This document shows, in pieces, positions 41,900 through 52,490 of a DNA stretch of 64,000 nt. How positions within the stretch are numbered: the stretch's first letter is position 1; every line of letters starts with the position of its first letter. The notes beneath the pieces are model-generated. The model was not told the DNA's origin. It searched no databases and was given only the letters and a program-made list of their open reading frames with translations. The stretch is from Massilia rubra (lineage in GTDB: Bacteria > Pseudomonadota > Gammaproteobacteria > Burkholderiales > Burkholderiaceae_D), in NCBI RefSeq assembly GCF_011682065.1, contig NZ_VUYU01000013.1:62001-126000 (forward strand), given 5' to 3'. Made by a program: the position numbers and the translations under genes.

Positions 41900-43084
41900 A
41901 TGCAACGCATCACCATTCTAGGCGCGACCGGTTCGATCGGCGTGTCCACCCTGGACGTGCTTGCACGCCATCCCGACAAATACCAGGTGCTTGCGCTCAG
42001 CGCGCATGCCAGGGTGGAAGAACTGGCGGAACAGTGCGCGCAGTTCCGTCCGGCGCGCGCCGTGGTCGGCAGCGCCGACGCGGCAACGCGCCTGAGCGCC
42101 TTGCTGCGCGCACGCGGCCTCGATCATATCCAGGTCGAACACGGCGAAGCGGCGCTCTGCTCGATCGCTTCCAGCGCTGAAGTCGACACGGTCATGGCCG
42201 CCATCGTCGGCGCCGCCGGCCTGGCGCCGACCCTGGCGGCGGCCCGTGCCGGCAAAAAAATTCTTCTCGCCAACAAGGAAGCGCTGGTCATGTCCGGCCA
42301 GTTGTTCATGGACGCGGTGCACCAGCACGGCGCCACCTTGCTGCCGATCGACAGCGAGCACAACGCGATTTTCCAGTCGCTGCCGCAAGCGTATGCGCGC
42401 CAGCCCGGCGCGGCCGGCGTGGCCAAGATCTTGCTGACCGCGTCCGGCGGCCCGTTCCTGAACCGCGCGGTCGAGACGCTCGAACACGTCACGCCCGACG
42501 AAGCCTGCAAGCATCCGAACTGGTCCATGGGGCGCAAGATCTCGGTCGACTCGGCCACCATGATGAACAAGGGCCTGGAAGTGATCGAGGCGCACTGGCT
42601 GTTCGGCGCGCCGGCGTCCTTGATCGAAGTGGTGATCCATCCGCAAAGCGTGATCCATTCGATGGTGTCGTACGTGGACGGCTCGGTGATCGCCGAACTG
42701 GGCAACCCCGACATGCGCACCCCGATCGCCAACGCGCTCGCATTTCCTGAACGCATAGAATCCGGCGTGGCCCAGCTCGACCTGACCAGCATCGGCACCT
42801 TGCAGTTTTACAAGCCGGATTTTGCGCGTTTTCCCTGCCTGGCGCTGGCCTTCGAGTCGCTTGAAGCGGGCGGCACCGCGCCGGCCCTGCTCAACGCCGC
42901 CAATGAAGTGGCGGTGCAAGCCTTTTTGGAGCGCCGCATCGGTTTCCGTGATATCGACCGCGTGATCGCGCGCGTCATGCACGAGAACGCGCACCACGCC
43001 GCCAGCAGCATCGAGGCCGTGATGGACTGCGACGCCCGCGCCCGCGCCGCCGCCCAGGCCATCGTCGCCGGCCTCGCCAGATGA
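41900..43084 (+). CDS. dxr: 1-deoxy-D-xylulose 5-phosphate reductoisomerase
   Basis: 394 residues. First committed step of the MEP isoprenoid route (DXP to MEP, NADPH). The NADPH site is G-A-T-G-S-I-G at the start. The catalytic region contains [13 protein letters not shown] and the metal/substrate segment T-A-S-G-G-P-F. Typical length. Its stop overlaps rseP (ATGA). Confidence 0.97.
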   Translation: MQRITILGATGSIGVSTLDVLARHPDKYQVLALSAHARVEELAEQCAQFRPARAVVGSADAATRLSALLRARGLDHIQVEHGEAALCSIASSAEVDTVMAAIVGAAGLAPTLAAARAGKKILLANKEALVMSGQLFMDAVHQHGATLLPIDSEHNAIFQSLPQAYARQPGAAGVAKILLTASGGPFLNRAVETLEHVTPDEACKHPNWSMGRKISVDSATMMNKGLEVIEAHWLFGAPASLIEVVIHPQSVIHSMVSYVDGSVIAELGNPDMRTPIANALAFPERIESGVAQLDLTSIGTLQFYKPDFARFPCLALAFESLEAGGTAPALLNAANEVAVQAFLERRIGFRDIDRVIARVMHENAHHAASSIEAVMDCDARARAAAQAIVAGLAR

Positions 43085-44475
43085 CTTTATTCACCACCAT
43101 CCTGGCGTTCCTGTGCTCGCTGGGACCGCTGATCATCTTCCACGAACTGGGCCACTACACGGTGGCCCGCCTGTGCGGCGTCAAGGTGCTGCGCTTTTCG
43201 CTCGGCTTCGGCAAAGTGATCTGGTCGCGCCGCTTCGGCGCCGACCAGACCGAGTGGGTCATCTCGATCCTGCCGCTGGGCGGCTACGTGCGCATGCTGG
43301 ACGACCGCGATCCCGGTACCCGCGCCCTGTCCGAGGCCGACCAGGCGCGCGAATACACGCGCAAGAGCGTCTGGCAGCGCATCGCCATCGTGGCCGCCGG
43401 CCCGGTCGCCAATTTCCTGCTGGCGATTGCGGTGTTCGGTGGCCTGTACATGGTTGGCATGGACGAGATCGGCACCCGCGTGCGCGGCATGGAAGCGAGC
43501 ACGCCCGCTTACCAGGCCGGCCTGCGCGGGGGCGACCGCATCGTCGCCGTCAATGGCGCGCCGGTCGCCACGTACGCCGAACTGCGCTGGGAAACCCTGA
43601 AGGCCGTGCTCGATAAAGGCGGCGTGCGTTTCGACGTGGCCCAGCAGGGCGGGGCGCGCTACAGCGCCACCTTGCCGCCGGCTGCGCTGGCTGGCAAGAA
43701 TGTCGAAGGCGACCTGCTTGGGGAACTCGGCATTTCCACCTTCCTGAGTCCGGTAACGATCGGCAAGATTCCCGATCCGGCCGGCCCGGCGGGACGCGCC
43801 GGCATGCAGCCGGGCGACCGCGTGCTCAGCATTGACGGTCAAGCGGTGCCGGACGGCGCGGCGCTGATGAAACTGGTCGGCCAATCGTGCGGGCGCACCC
43901 TGCAATTCGTGATCGAACGCGGCGGCCGCAGCTTGAGCCTGACGGTCACGCCGGAACTGAACAAAGCTACTAATATCTCGCGCATCAATGCCCAGATCAT
44001 CTCGTCGCCGGAGATGGTGAAGGTCACCCTGGGGCCGCTTGACGCCATCGCCGCCGGCGCTGCGACCACCTGGCAGCAAAGCGTGATGAGCCTGAAGATG
44101 ATCGGCAAGATGGTGACAGGGCAGGTCTCGCTGGCGAACCTGACCGGCGTGGTCACGATTGCCGACTACGCCGGCAAGACCGCGCGCCTGGGCCCGATTG
44201 AATTTTTAAGCTTCATCGCCGTCGTCAGCGTCAGTCTCGGGGTGATGAATCTGTTACCAATTCCGGTTCTGGACGGTGGGCTTTTGCTGTATTATTCGCT
44301 GGAAGTTTTGACCGGGCGCCCCCTGCCGGGCCGGATAGTCGAGCTGGCGCAGTATGCCGGCATGGCGTTGCTGGTGATGCTGATGGGCCTTGCGCTCTTC
44401 AATGACGTGAACCGCCTGACGCAACCGGCGCCCACGCCTCCCGCGAATACATATATACGTTGTCCAAACGATTGA
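43081..44475 (+). CDS. rseP: RIP metalloprotease RseP
   Basis: 464 residues. Site-2 intramembrane protease that activates sigma-E by cutting RseA. The active site H-E-L-G-H is near residue 22 and the third metal ligand is in [10 protein letters not shown] near residue 390. Two PDZ domains lie between (about 115-185 and 205-285). Four hydrophobic segments. ATGA overlap with dxr, and bamA follows after 16 bases, so envelope-stress control and outer-membrane assembly are co-expressed. Confidence 0.97.
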   Translation: MTLFTTILAFLCSLGPLIIFHELGHYTVARLCGVKVLRFSLGFGKVIWSRRFGADQTEWVISILPLGGYVRMLDDRDPGTRALSEADQAREYTRKSVWQRIAIVAAGPVANFLLAIAVFGGLYMVGMDEIGTRVRGMEASTPAYQAGLRGGDRIVAVNGAPVATYAELRWETLKAVLDKGGVRFDVAQQGGARYSATLPPAALAGKNVEGDLLGELGISTFLSPVTIGKIPDPAGPAGRAGMQPGDRVLSIDGQAVPDGAALMKLVGQSCGRTLQFVIERGGRSLSLTVTPELNKATNISRINAQIISSPEMVKVTLGPLDAIAAGAATTWQQSVMSLKMIGKMVTGQVSLANLTGVVTIADYAGKTARLGPIEFLSFIAVVSVSLGVMNLLPIPVLDGGLLLYYSLEVLTGRPLPGRIVELAQYAGMALLVMLMGLALFNDVNRLTQPAPTPPANTYIRCPND

Positions 44476-44491
44476 CCATTGAATAACCCCA

Positions 44492-46825
44492 ATGAAATTA
44501 AATTCTGAACGTTTTGCCTTGCCTTTCTTTCGTCGCAGCTTAATCGGCGCTGCCGTCCTGGCGCTGTGCGCCGGACAAGCCCTCGCAGTGAACCCGTTCG
44601 TGGTCAAGGATATCCGGGTCGAGGGCATCCAGCGTACCGAAGCCGGTACCGTGTTCAGCTACCTCCCGGTGCGCGTGGGTGAAACGTTCAACGACGAAAA
44701 GAGTATCGCCGCCATCAAGGCCCTGTACGCGACCGGCTTCTTCAAGGACGTGCGCCTGGAAGAAGAAAAGGGCGTGCTGGTCGTGCTGGTCGAAGAACGG
44801 CCGGCGATTGCCACGGTCGACTTCACCGGTACCAAGGAATTTGAAAAGGACGTGCTGGTCAAGGCGCTCAAGGAAATCGGCGTCGGCGAGACCAAGATTT
44901 TCGATAAGGCGTCGGTCGACCGCGCCGAGCAGGAGCTCAAGCGCCAGTACCTGTCGCACGGCCTGTACGGCGTGAAGATCACCACCACCGTCACCCCGAT
45001 CGAACGCAATCGCGTCACCGTCATGTTCAATGTCGACGAAGGCGAGGTCGCGCGCATCAAGCAGATCAGCATCGTCGGCAACAAGACCTTCTCGGACAAG
45101 GAACTGCGCGAAGTGCTGCAACTGGGCACCTCCGGCTGGTTCACCTGGTACACCAAGGCCGACCAGTATTCCAAGACCAAGCTGACCGGCGACATCGAGT
45201 CGATCAAGTCGTTCTACCTGAACCGCGGCTACCTGGAAGCGAACGTCGAATCGACCCAAGTGTCGATCACGCCCGACAAAAAAGACATCTACCTGACGAT
45301 CAACATCACCGAAGGCGAGAAGTACACCGTCTCCGGCATCAAGCTCGAAGGCGAAATGTTCGGCCGCGAGGACGAGCTGAAAGAACTGGTGCGCCTGCGC
45401 GAGGGCCAGACCTACTCGGGCGAGCTGCTCACGCTGAGCAACAAGCTCATTTCGGACCGCATGGGCACCTTCGGCTATGCGTTCGCCAACGTCAATGCGA
45501 ACCCGGAAATCGACCGCGAAAAGCGCCAGGTGGCGTTTACCTTCTTCGTCGACCCGGGCAAGCGCGCTTACGTGCGCCGCATGAACATCGCCGGCAACAC
45601 CACCACGCGCGACGAAGTCATCCGCCGCGAGTTCCGCCAGTTCGAAGGCTCCTGGTACGACGGCAACAAGATCAAGATGTCGCGCGACCGCGTCGACCGC
45701 CTCGGCTACTTCAAGGAAGTGACCATCGACACGCCGGAAGCGCAGGGCACCTCCGACCAGGTCGACGTGAACCTGACCGTGGTCGAAAAACCGACCGGTA
45801 ACTTCCTGATCGGCGGTTCGTTCTCGCAGGCGGAAAAATTCACCTTCACCGCGTCGATCCAGCAGGCCAACTTTGCCGGCAGCGGCAACACGGTCGGCAT
45901 GGAGCTCAACACCAGCGACTACAGCCGCACCATCGCGCTCTCGCACACCAATCCGTACTTCACCGAAGACGGCGTGTCGCAGCAGTTCGAACTGTATTTG
46001 CGCACCCTGAACCCGCCGGCGCTGAACCAGGGCACCTACAAGGTCAAGCAGACCGGTGGCCGCGTGAGCTACGGCGTGCCGTTCTCCGAAACCGACACCG
46101 TCTACTTCGGTATCGGCATCGAACGCACCACCATCGAAACCGATATCACCAGCCCGACCCGTTACCAGGACTACGTGCGCCAGATTACCGGCATCGAGAG
46201 CGGCATCGGCAGCGCCACCACCAACGCCTTGCCGCTGACGGCCGCCTGGCAGCGCGACAGCCGCGACAGCGCGATCACGCCATCGGCCGGCCGCTACCAG
46301 CGCGCCAACCTGGAACTGGACGTGGCTGGCGACACCAAATACTACCGCATGATCTACAACCATGAATGGTTCCGTCCGTTGACCAACAAGATCACCCTGG
46401 CGCTGCGCGGTGAATTCGATTACGGCCACGGCATCAAGGGTAGCCCGTACCCGGTCTTCAAGAACTTCAACGGCGGCGGTATCGGTTCGGTGCGCGGCTA
46501 CCTGAGCTCCTCGCTCGGCGTGGTCGACCGCAACGGCGACGCGGTCGGCGGCGCCAAGCGCATCATCGGCAATGCCGAACTGCAGATGCCTTTCCCCGGC
46601 AGCGGCACCGACCGCAGCCTGCGCTGGTTCGGCTTTGCCGACGCCGGCCAGGTCTACAGCGAAGACCAGAAAATGCGCCTGAACGAACTGCGTTATTCGG
46701 CAGGTCTGGGCGTGAGCTGGATTTCGCCGGTCGGCCCGCTCAAGTTGAGTTATGCTAAGCCTTTGAACGCGAAACCTGGCGATCGCCTGGAACGCTTCCA
46801 GTTCCAGATGGGTACCGGTTTCTGA
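44492..46825 (+). CDS. bamA: Outer membrane protein assembly factor BamA
   Basis: 777 residues. It folds and inserts beta-barrel proteins. Signal peptide ends A-L-A near residue 32, then five POTRA domains (~35-430) and a 16-strand Omp85 barrel with V-R-G-Y motif (S-V-R-G-Y-L). The terminal strand ends in Phe (Q-F-Q-M-G-T-G-F), the usual barrel C-terminal signal. Skp gene follows 40 bases later. Confidence 0.97.
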   Translation: MKLNSERFALPFFRRSLIGAAVLALCAGQALAVNPFVVKDIRVEGIQRTEAGTVFSYLPVRVGETFNDEKSIAAIKALYATGFFKDVRLEEEKGVLVVLVEERPAIATVDFTGTKEFEKDVLVKALKEIGVGETKIFDKASVDRAEQELKRQYLSHGLYGVKITTTVTPIERNRVTVMFNVDEGEVARIKQISIVGNKTFSDKELREVLQLGTSGWFTWYTKADQYSKTKLTGDIESIKSFYLNRGYLEANVESTQVSITPDKKDIYLTINITEGEKYTVSGIKLEGEMFGREDELKELVRLREGQTYSGELLTLSNKLISDRMGTFGYAFANVNANPEIDREKRQVAFTFFVDPGKRAYVRRMNIAGNTTTRDEVIRREFRQFEGSWYDGNKIKMSRDRVDRLGYFKEVTIDTPEAQGTSDQVDVNLTVVEKPTGNFLIGGSFSQAEKFTFTASIQQANFAGSGNTVGMELNTSDYSRTIALSHTNPYFTEDGVSQQFELYLRTLNPPALNQGTYKVKQTGGRVSYGVPFSETDTVYFGIGIERTTIETDITSPTRYQDYVRQITGIESGIGSATTNALPLTAAWQRDSRDSAITPSAGRYQRANLELDVAGDTKYYRMIYNHEWFRPLTNKITLALRGEFDYGHGIKGSPYPVFKNFNGGGIGSVRGYLSSSLGVVDRNGDAVGGAKRIIGNAELQMPFPGSGTDRSLRWFGFADAGQVYSEDQKMRLNELRYSAGLGVSWISPVGPLKLSYAKPLNAKPGDRLERFQFQMGTGF

Positions 46826-46865
46826 TCGCTAACGCGACCGTTTCCATTTTAGATTGCGGAGAACT

Positions 46866-47381
46866 ATGTTGAACACTGTGACTGCCTCCTGGCCCAAGCA
46901 TCTTGCCCTGCTGGCTTTGTGCGCGTGCTCGCTGGCCCAGGCGCAAACCGCGCCGAGCAGGATTGGCTACGTTTTCACCGAGCGCCTGATGACCGAGTCC
47001 AAGCTGGCCAAGGCCGCCGACGCCAAGATCGAAGCCGAGTTTTCCAAGCGCCAGAAGTCGATCCAGGACACGGTAACGCGCTTCAAGTCGATGGAGGCGA
47101 AGTTCGAGACCGAGGCGCCGACCCTGCCCGAACTGGAACGCACGCGCCGTGCGCGCGAACTGCTCGACCTCGAAAAAGACGTGCAGCGCACCCAGCGCGA
47201 GTTCCGCGAAGACCTGATCCAGCGTAAGAGCGAAGAGCGCGCCAACATCGCGCAAAAGGCGTACAAGCTGATTGAACAGATCGCCGAGCAGGAAAAGCTC
47301 GATATCGTGCTGCAGGAATCGGCCTGGACCAGCCCGCGCATCGATATCACGGACAAGATCCTCAAGCAGCTCGACAAATAA
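46866..47381 (+). CDS. skp: Periplasmic chaperone Skp/OmpH
   Basis: 171 residues with a cleavable signal (C-A-C-S-L-A-Q-A region, ~28 residues), then a long coiled-coil-rich body as expected for the trimeric jellyfish chaperone that shields outer-membrane proteins. Start ATG 46866 is set by GCGGAGA before it. The upstream TTG 46854 has no such site. It lies between bamA and lpxD as in most Gram-negatives. Confidence 0.93.
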   Translation: MLNTVTASWPKHLALLALCACSLAQAQTAPSRIGYVFTERLMTESKLAKAADAKIEAEFSKRQKSIQDTVTRFKSMEAKFETEAPTLPELERTRRARELLDLEKDVQRTQREFREDLIQRKSEERANIAQKAYKLIEQIAEQEKLDIVLQESAWTSPRIDITDKILKQLDK

Positions 47382-47413
47382 CACCAATACAAACTCAAGA
47401 CAGGACTAAAAAG

Positions 47414-48463
47414 ATGGGCACTCGACTAGGTCAATTGGTCGAACGCTTGGGAGGACAGCTGATTGGCGACCCGAATACCGAGGTATCCGGGGTCGCGCCA
47501 TTGGCTGACGCAGGCGTTTCGCACATCAGTTATCTAAGCAACAGCAAACTGCGGGCCCAGGCCGCGCAGAGCGGCGCGGCGGCCATGATCGTATCAAGCG
47601 CCGACGACGAGATCGTTGGCGCGACCTACCAGGGCGCGCGTATCGTCGTCAAAAATCCGCACGTCTACTTCGCCTACGCCGCCCAGTATTTCGCCTCGCT
47701 CGACCCGATCGTGGCGCCGGCCGGCATCGACCCCAGCGCCAGCGTGCATCCGACCGCCAAGGTCGACCCGAGCGCGCATATCGGCCCGCAGGTGACCGTG
47801 GAAGCCGGTGCGGTGATTGGCGCGAACGCCGTCATCGACGCCGGCAGCTTCGTCGGGCGCGACGCCGTCATCGGCGAAGGCACCCACCTGTTCGCGAACG
47901 CCACCTTCCATGCGCGCTGCCAGATCGGCAAGCGCGGCATCATCCACTCGGGCGCCGTGATCGGCACCGACGGCTTCGGGTTTGCCAACGAAGGCGGCGT
48001 GTACATCAAGATTCCGCAGACCGGGCGCGTGATGATCGGCGACGACGTCGACATCGGCGCCAACACCACGGTCGACCGGGGCGCCATGGCCGACACCATC
48101 ATCGAAGACGGCGTCAAGCTCGATAACCTGATCCAGATCGGCCATAACTGCCATATCGGCGCGCACACGGCGATGGCCGGCTGCGTCGGCGTGGCCGGCA
48201 GCGCCACCATCGGAAAATACTGCACCTTCGGCGGCGCGGCCATGGTATCGGGCCACATCACCATCGTCGACAAGGTGTACGTCACCGCCGGCAGCCTGGT
48301 TGCCAACTCGATCAAGGAAGCGGGCCAGTACACGGGCTTTTACCCGATCGCCAAGAACAGCGACTGGGAAAAGAACGCCGTCCTGCTGCGCAACCTGACG
48401 TCGATGCGCGAAAAAATCCGCGCGCTCGAAAAAGCCGTCAAGGCACTCACAGAACAAAAATAG
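47414..48463 (+). CDS. lpxD: UDP-3-O-(3-hydroxyacyl)glucosamine N-acyltransferase
   Basis: 349 residues. Third step of lipid A synthesis, transferring an acyl chain to the glucosamine nitrogen. An N-terminal uridine-binding domain (~1-100) is followed by a left-handed beta-helix built from hexapeptide repeats (V-I-G, A-H-I, A-V-I) and a short C-terminal helix ([12 protein letters not shown]). The catalytic His is expected in the H-N-C-H-I-G region. Just upstream of fabZ, seven bases apart. Confidence 0.97.
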   Translation: MGTRLGQLVERLGGQLIGDPNTEVSGVAPLADAGVSHISYLSNSKLRAQAAQSGAAAMIVSSADDEIVGATYQGARIVVKNPHVYFAYAAQYFASLDPIVAPAGIDPSASVHPTAKVDPSAHIGPQVTVEAGAVIGANAVIDAGSFVGRDAVIGEGTHLFANATFHARCQIGKRGIIHSGAVIGTDGFGFANEGGVYIKIPQTGRVMIGDDVDIGANTTVDRGAMADTIIEDGVKLDNLIQIGHNCHIGAHTAMAGCVGVAGSATIGKYCTFGGAAMVSGHITIVDKVYVTAGSLVANSIKEAGQYTGFYPIAKNSDWEKNAVLLRNLTSMREKIRALEKAVKALTEQK

Positions 48464-48470
48464 AAGACAT

Positions 48471-48971
48471 ATGACCATTACCGACAACAAAGGCGTACCC
48501 GGCAAGACCCTCGACATCTGCCAGATCAAGGAATACCTCCCGCACCGCTATCCGATGCTGCTGGTGGACCGCGTGCTGGACTGGGAAGCGCACAAGTCGA
48601 TCAGCGCGATCAAGAACGTCACCGCCAACGAAGAATTCTTCAACGGGCACTTCCCGCACAAGCCGGTCATGCCGGGCGTGTTGATGATCGAAGCGATGGC
48701 GCAGACCGCGGCGATTTTGTCGTTCATGTCGATCGGCGTCAAGCCCGACGCCAATTCGGTGGTCTATTTCGTCGGCATCGACAACGCGCGCTTCAAGCGC
48801 CCGGTCGGCCCTGGCGACCAGCTGCGCATGGATATCGAGATCATTCGCTGCTCGCGCGGCATCTGGAAGTACAAGGCGGTCGGCAGCGTCGATGGCGCCA
48901 TCGCCCTCGAAGCGGAGCTGATGTGCACCATCCGCAGCGCGGTCGACGCGAGCCAGCCGATGGGGAACTAA
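48471..48971 (+). CDS. fabZ: 3-hydroxyacyl-ACP dehydratase FabZ
   Basis: 166 residues, somewhat longer than the usual ~150. Dehydration step of fatty acid elongation; hot-dog fold. Active-site parts are [12 protein letters not shown] and the His/Glu helix [17 protein letters not shown]. Its stop touches the lpxA start (48971/48972), so it is translationally coupled. Confidence 0.97.
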   Translation: MTITDNKGVPGKTLDICQIKEYLPHRYPMLLVDRVLDWEAHKSISAIKNVTANEEFFNGHFPHKPVMPGVLMIEAMAQTAAILSFMSIGVKPDANSVVYFVGIDNARFKRPVGPGDQLRMDIEIIRCSRGIWKYKAVGSVDGAIALEAELMCTIRSAVDASQPMGN

Positions 48972-49760
48972 ATGGCCACGATCCATCCCAGCGCCATTGT
49001 CGATGCGCGCGCGCAGCTCGACTCCAGCGTCGAAGTCGGCGCCTTTTCGATCATCGGCCCGCACGTGTCGATCGACGCCGGCACGGTGGTCGGCCCGCAC
49101 GTGGTCATCGAAGGCCACACCACCATCGGCAAGGACAACAAGTTCTTCCAGTTTTCGTCGATCGGCGCGCCGCCGCAAGACAAGAAGTGGGATGGCGAGC
49201 CGACCCGCCTCGAAGTAGGCGACCGCAATACGGTGCGCGAATTTTGCACCTTCAATACCGGCACCGTCCAGGATGAAGGCGTCACGCGCCTGGGCCACGA
49301 TAACTGGATCTCGGCCTACTGCCACTTGGCGCACGACTGCCAGGTCGGCAGCAACACGATTTTCTCGAACAACGCGCAACTGGCCGGGCACGTGGAAGTG
49401 GGCGACTGGGCGATTTTGTCGGGTTTCGTCGGTGTGCACCAGTTCTGCAAGATCGGCGCGCATGCCTTCCTCGGCATGTACACCAGCCTCACGCAAGACG
49501 TGCCGCCGTTCGTGCTGGTGTCGGGAAATCCGGCCAGCGCCCACGGCGTCAACATCGAAGGCATGAAACGGCGCGGCTTTACCCGGCCGCAGATCGACGG
49601 CGTGCGCGCGGCCTACAAGCTCATTTACCGCTCCGGCATGACGCTCGAACAAGCCAAGGCGGCCCTGGTCGACCAGCAGCACGAGTCGCCCGCCGCCGCG
49701 CTCGATATCGGCGCCATGCTCGCTTTCCTGGGGACTGCGTCCCGTGGCATTGTCCGCTGA
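48972..49760 (+). CDS. lpxA: UDP-N-acetylglucosamine acyltransferase
   Basis: 262 residues. First step of lipid A synthesis. It shows a hexapeptide-repeat beta-helix (A-I-V-D-A-R, I-G-P-H-V-S, V-V-G-P-H-V-V) and a helical C-terminus. The catalytic His lies in C-H-L-A-H-D-C-Q-V-G. Its 3' end overlaps the GTG start of lpxB by 17 bases. Confidence 0.97.
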   Translation: MATIHPSAIVDARAQLDSSVEVGAFSIIGPHVSIDAGTVVGPHVVIEGHTTIGKDNKFFQFSSIGAPPQDKKWDGEPTRLEVGDRNTVREFCTFNTGTVQDEGVTRLGHDNWISAYCHLAHDCQVGSNTIFSNNAQLAGHVEVGDWAILSGFVGVHQFCKIGAHAFLGMYTSLTQDVPPFVLVSGNPASAHGVNIEGMKRRGFTRPQIDGVRAAYKLIYRSGMTLEQAKAALVDQQHESPAAALDIGAMLAFLGTASRGIVR

Positions 49761-50946
49761 TCCACGGCCAGGCGCCGGGGCTGCATCGACCGGGGTATCT
49801 GTTGCACTGGTGGCGGGCGAAGTATCCGGCGACATGCTCGCCGCGCGCCTGCTGGCCGGCCTGCGCCCGCACCTGCCCGAGGCGCGCTTTCACGGCATTG
49901 GCGGCCCGCGCATGATGGAGCAGGGTTTTGTGTCGGACATCGAGATGGACCGCCTGACCGTGCGCGGCCTGTTTGAAATTATTCCCCGCTACCGCGAAAT
50001 CAAGGGCATCCAGAATACGCTGCGCGACCGCCTGCTGGCCGAGCGCCCGGACGTGTTCATCGGCGCCGACTATCCCGGCTTTAACCTCGGGCTGGAACAA
50101 CAGCTGAAAGAAGCCGGGATACCGACCGTGCACTTCGTCAGTCCGCAGATCTGGGCCTGGCGCGGTGGGCGCATCAAGAAGATCATCAAGGCCGTCTCGC
50201 ACATGCTGGTGATCTTTCCGTTCGAGGAAGAGATTTATCGCAAGGCTGGCGTGCCGTGCACCTACATCGGCCATCCGCTGGCCGAAGTCATTCCCATGGA
50301 GCCAGACGTGGCGGCGGCGCGCACGGCGCTCGGCATGCCTTTGGGGGCGCGCGTGATCGCGCTCATGCCGGGCAGCCGCATGGGCGAACTCAAATACCTG
50401 GCCGAGCCCTTTGTGGGCGCGGTCAAGCTGCTGGCCGCGCGCGACCCGGACCTGCGCTTTGTCGCGCCCATGGCGGGCGAGCGCCAGCGTCAATACTTTA
50501 CCGAATTGATCGCCAAGGCCGGCTTGCAGTCGGTGCGCATCGACCTGCTCGACGGCCGCTCGCACGACGCCATTGCCGCCGCCGACGCGGTGCTGGTGGC
50601 GTCCGGCACGGCGGCCCTGGAAGTGGCGCTGTTCAAGAAGCCGATGGTCATTGCGTACAAAGTCATGCGCGCCTCCTACGAGATCATGCGCCACATGGGC
50701 TACCAGCCGTGGATCGGGCTGCCGAATATCCTGGCGCGCGAATTCCTGGTGCCGGAAATCCTGCAGCATGACGTCACGCCGCAAAAGCTGGCCGACGCCA
50801 TGTGGGAACAACTTAATAACGCGGCCAACCGCAAGCTGCTGGTGCAGCGCTTCACCGAGATGCACCACAGCCTCTTGCGCAACAGCGCGCAGGAAAGCGC
50901 GGCCGCCGTCATGCGCGTGATCGCGGCATCGAAAAAGTCATCATGA
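49744..50946 (+). CDS. lpxB: Lipid-A-disaccharide synthase
   Basis: 400 residues. It joins the two glucosamine units of lipid A. Conserved items: V-A-G-E-V-S-G-D near the start, [22 protein letters not shown], and [16 protein letters not shown] start at 49744 is used. TTG 49750 is possible, and the ~20 residues before V-A-G-E are not conserved. ATGA overlap with rnhB. Confidence 0.96.
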   Translation: MALSADPRPGAGAASTGVSVALVAGEVSGDMLAARLLAGLRPHLPEARFHGIGGPRMMEQGFVSDIEMDRLTVRGLFEIIPRYREIKGIQNTLRDRLLAERPDVFIGADYPGFNLGLEQQLKEAGIPTVHFVSPQIWAWRGGRIKKIIKAVSHMLVIFPFEEEIYRKAGVPCTYIGHPLAEVIPMEPDVAAARTALGMPLGARVIALMPGSRMGELKYLAEPFVGAVKLLAARDPDLRFVAPMAGERQRQYFTELIAKAGLQSVRIDLLDGRSHDAIAAADAVLVASGTAALEVALFKKPMVIAYKVMRASYEIMRHMGYQPWIGLPNILAREFLVPEILQHDVTPQKLADAMWEQLNNAANRKLLVQRFTEMHHSLLRNSAQESAAAVMRVIAASKKSS

Positions 50947-51629
50947 GAACCAAAAAAGTCAATTTTTATCCGGGGCTGAAAAAGAACGCCTATCCGTTCA
51001 CGCCCGACGATATCGTCTGCGGCGTGGACGAAGCAGGGCGCGGCCCGCTGGCCGGCCCGGTGTTCGCCGCCGCCGTGATCTTGCATCCGGACCGCCCCAT
51101 CGAGGGCCTGCGCGACTCCAAGAAGCTGACCGCCGAGAAGCGCGAAGCGCTGGCGCCGCAGATCAAGGAATATGCGCTGGCCTGGGCGATCGCTGAATGC
51201 TCGCACGAAGAAATCGACAGCATCAACATTTTGCAAGCGACCATGCTGGCCATGCGGCGCGCGGTGGAAGCCCTGTCGACCATGCCGACCATTGCCCTGA
51301 TTGACGGCAACCGCAGTCCGGTGATGCAGGTGCGCTGCCATCCGATTATCGAAGGCGACGACAAGGTGCACGCCATTTCGGCCGCGTCGATCCTGGCCAA
51401 GACCGCGCGCGACGCCGCCCTGGTGGCGCTGCACGCACTGTATCCGCAATACGGCTTCGACCAGCACAAGGGCTACGGCACCGCGCTGCACCTGGCGCGC
51501 CTGCGCGAGCATGGCGCTTCGCCCGTGCACCGGCGCTCGTTCGCGCCGGTGCGCGCCACCTTGCCGGTGTCGGTGGCCAACACCATCGTCGGCATGGACA
51601 TGTCGTTCGATTTTGGCGAGGCCGCATGA
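50943..51629 (+). CDS. rnhB: Ribonuclease HII
   Basis: 228 residues. Cuts RNA in RNA-DNA hybrids and at single ribonucleotides. The catalytic start is [15 protein letters not shown] (Asp-Glu), with further acidic residues in L-I-D-G-N and the [11 protein letters not shown] segment. A short basic N-terminal extension ([18 protein letters not shown]) precedes the fold. ATGA overlaps on both sides. Confidence 0.97.
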   Translation: MRTKKVNFYPGLKKNAYPFTPDDIVCGVDEAGRGPLAGPVFAAAVILHPDRPIEGLRDSKKLTAEKREALAPQIKEYALAWAIAECSHEEIDSINILQATMLAMRRAVEALSTMPTIALIDGNRSPVMQVRCHPIIEGDDKVHAISAASILAKTARDAALVALHALYPQYGFDQHKGYGTALHLARLREHGASPVHRRSFAPVRATLPVSVANTIVGMDMSFDFGEAA

Positions 51630-52414
51630 AAACCATCACCTCGCGCGACAATCCGCTCTATAAAGACCTGAAGCACCTCGCCGGCAGCTCGCAGGCGCGG
51701 CGCAAGGCTGGCCAGACCCTGCTCGACGGCGTGCACCTGTGCCAGTCGTATTTGCAGCTGCGCGGCGCGCCGCTGCACTGCCTTGTTTCCGAAGGCGCGC
51801 TGGCCAACCCGGAAGTGGCCGACATCGTGATGCAGTGCGAAACAGCGCGCGCGCATGTCACCGCCATGCCGGACGCGCTCTACAACGCCTTGAGCCAGGT
51901 CGAACACGGCGTCGGGCTGATGTTCCTGATCGCCACCCCGGCGCTGGCCGCGCCGGGGGTGCTCACCGCCTCGGCGGTCCTGCTGGACAACCTGCAAGAC
52001 CCTGGCAATGTCGGCTCGATCCTGCGCAGCGCGGCGGCGGCCGGCATCACCCAGGTCTATTGCAGCGGCGGCACGGCCTTCTGCTGGTCGCCCAAGGTGC
52101 TGCGCGCGGCCATGGGCGCGCACTTCGTGGTCGACATCCACGAAAACGTCGACCTGGCCGACCTGGTGAAGGCGTCGGCGATTCCGGTGCTGGCCACCAG
52201 CGGCTACGCCACGCAGCGCCTGTACGACGTGGACCTGGCGCGCCCGGTGGCCTGGCTGCTGGGGCACGAAGGGCAGGGCGTGGCGCACGACCTGCTGGCG
52301 TTGGCAACTCATCAAGTCGTCATTCCGCACATGGGCCAGATCGAGTCGCTCAACGTGGCCGCGTGTGCGGCTGTCTGTTTTTTTGAACAGTTGAGGCAGA
52401 TTCAATCAAAGTAA
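51626..52414 (+). CDS. SpoU-family RNA methyltransferase (TrmH-like)
   Basis: 262 residues. It carries an N-terminal substrate-binding part ([12 protein letters not shown]) and a C-terminal SPOUT knot. Three motifs are visible: [26 protein letters not shown], and [15 protein letters not shown]. These are 2'-O-ribose methylases; whether tRNA or 23S rRNA is the target cannot be read from sequence. ATGA overlap with rnhB and the last gene of the lipid A run. Confidence 0.93.
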   Translation: MKTITSRDNPLYKDLKHLAGSSQARRKAGQTLLDGVHLCQSYLQLRGAPLHCLVSEGALANPEVADIVMQCETARAHVTAMPDALYNALSQVEHGVGLMFLIATPALAAPGVLTASAVLLDNLQDPGNVGSILRSAAAAGITQVYCSGGTAFCWSPKVLRAAMGAHFVVDIHENVDLADLVKASAIPVLATSGYATQRLYDVDLARPVAWLLGHEGQGVAHDLLALATHQVVIPHMGQIESLNVAACAAVCFFEQLRQIQSK

Positions 52415-52490
52415 GGCGAAACAGTTTCTTGACAGCATAGACGAGGCTGCTTTCCGGGGGTAATGTCAATACCACGACTTCAGCGGAGGT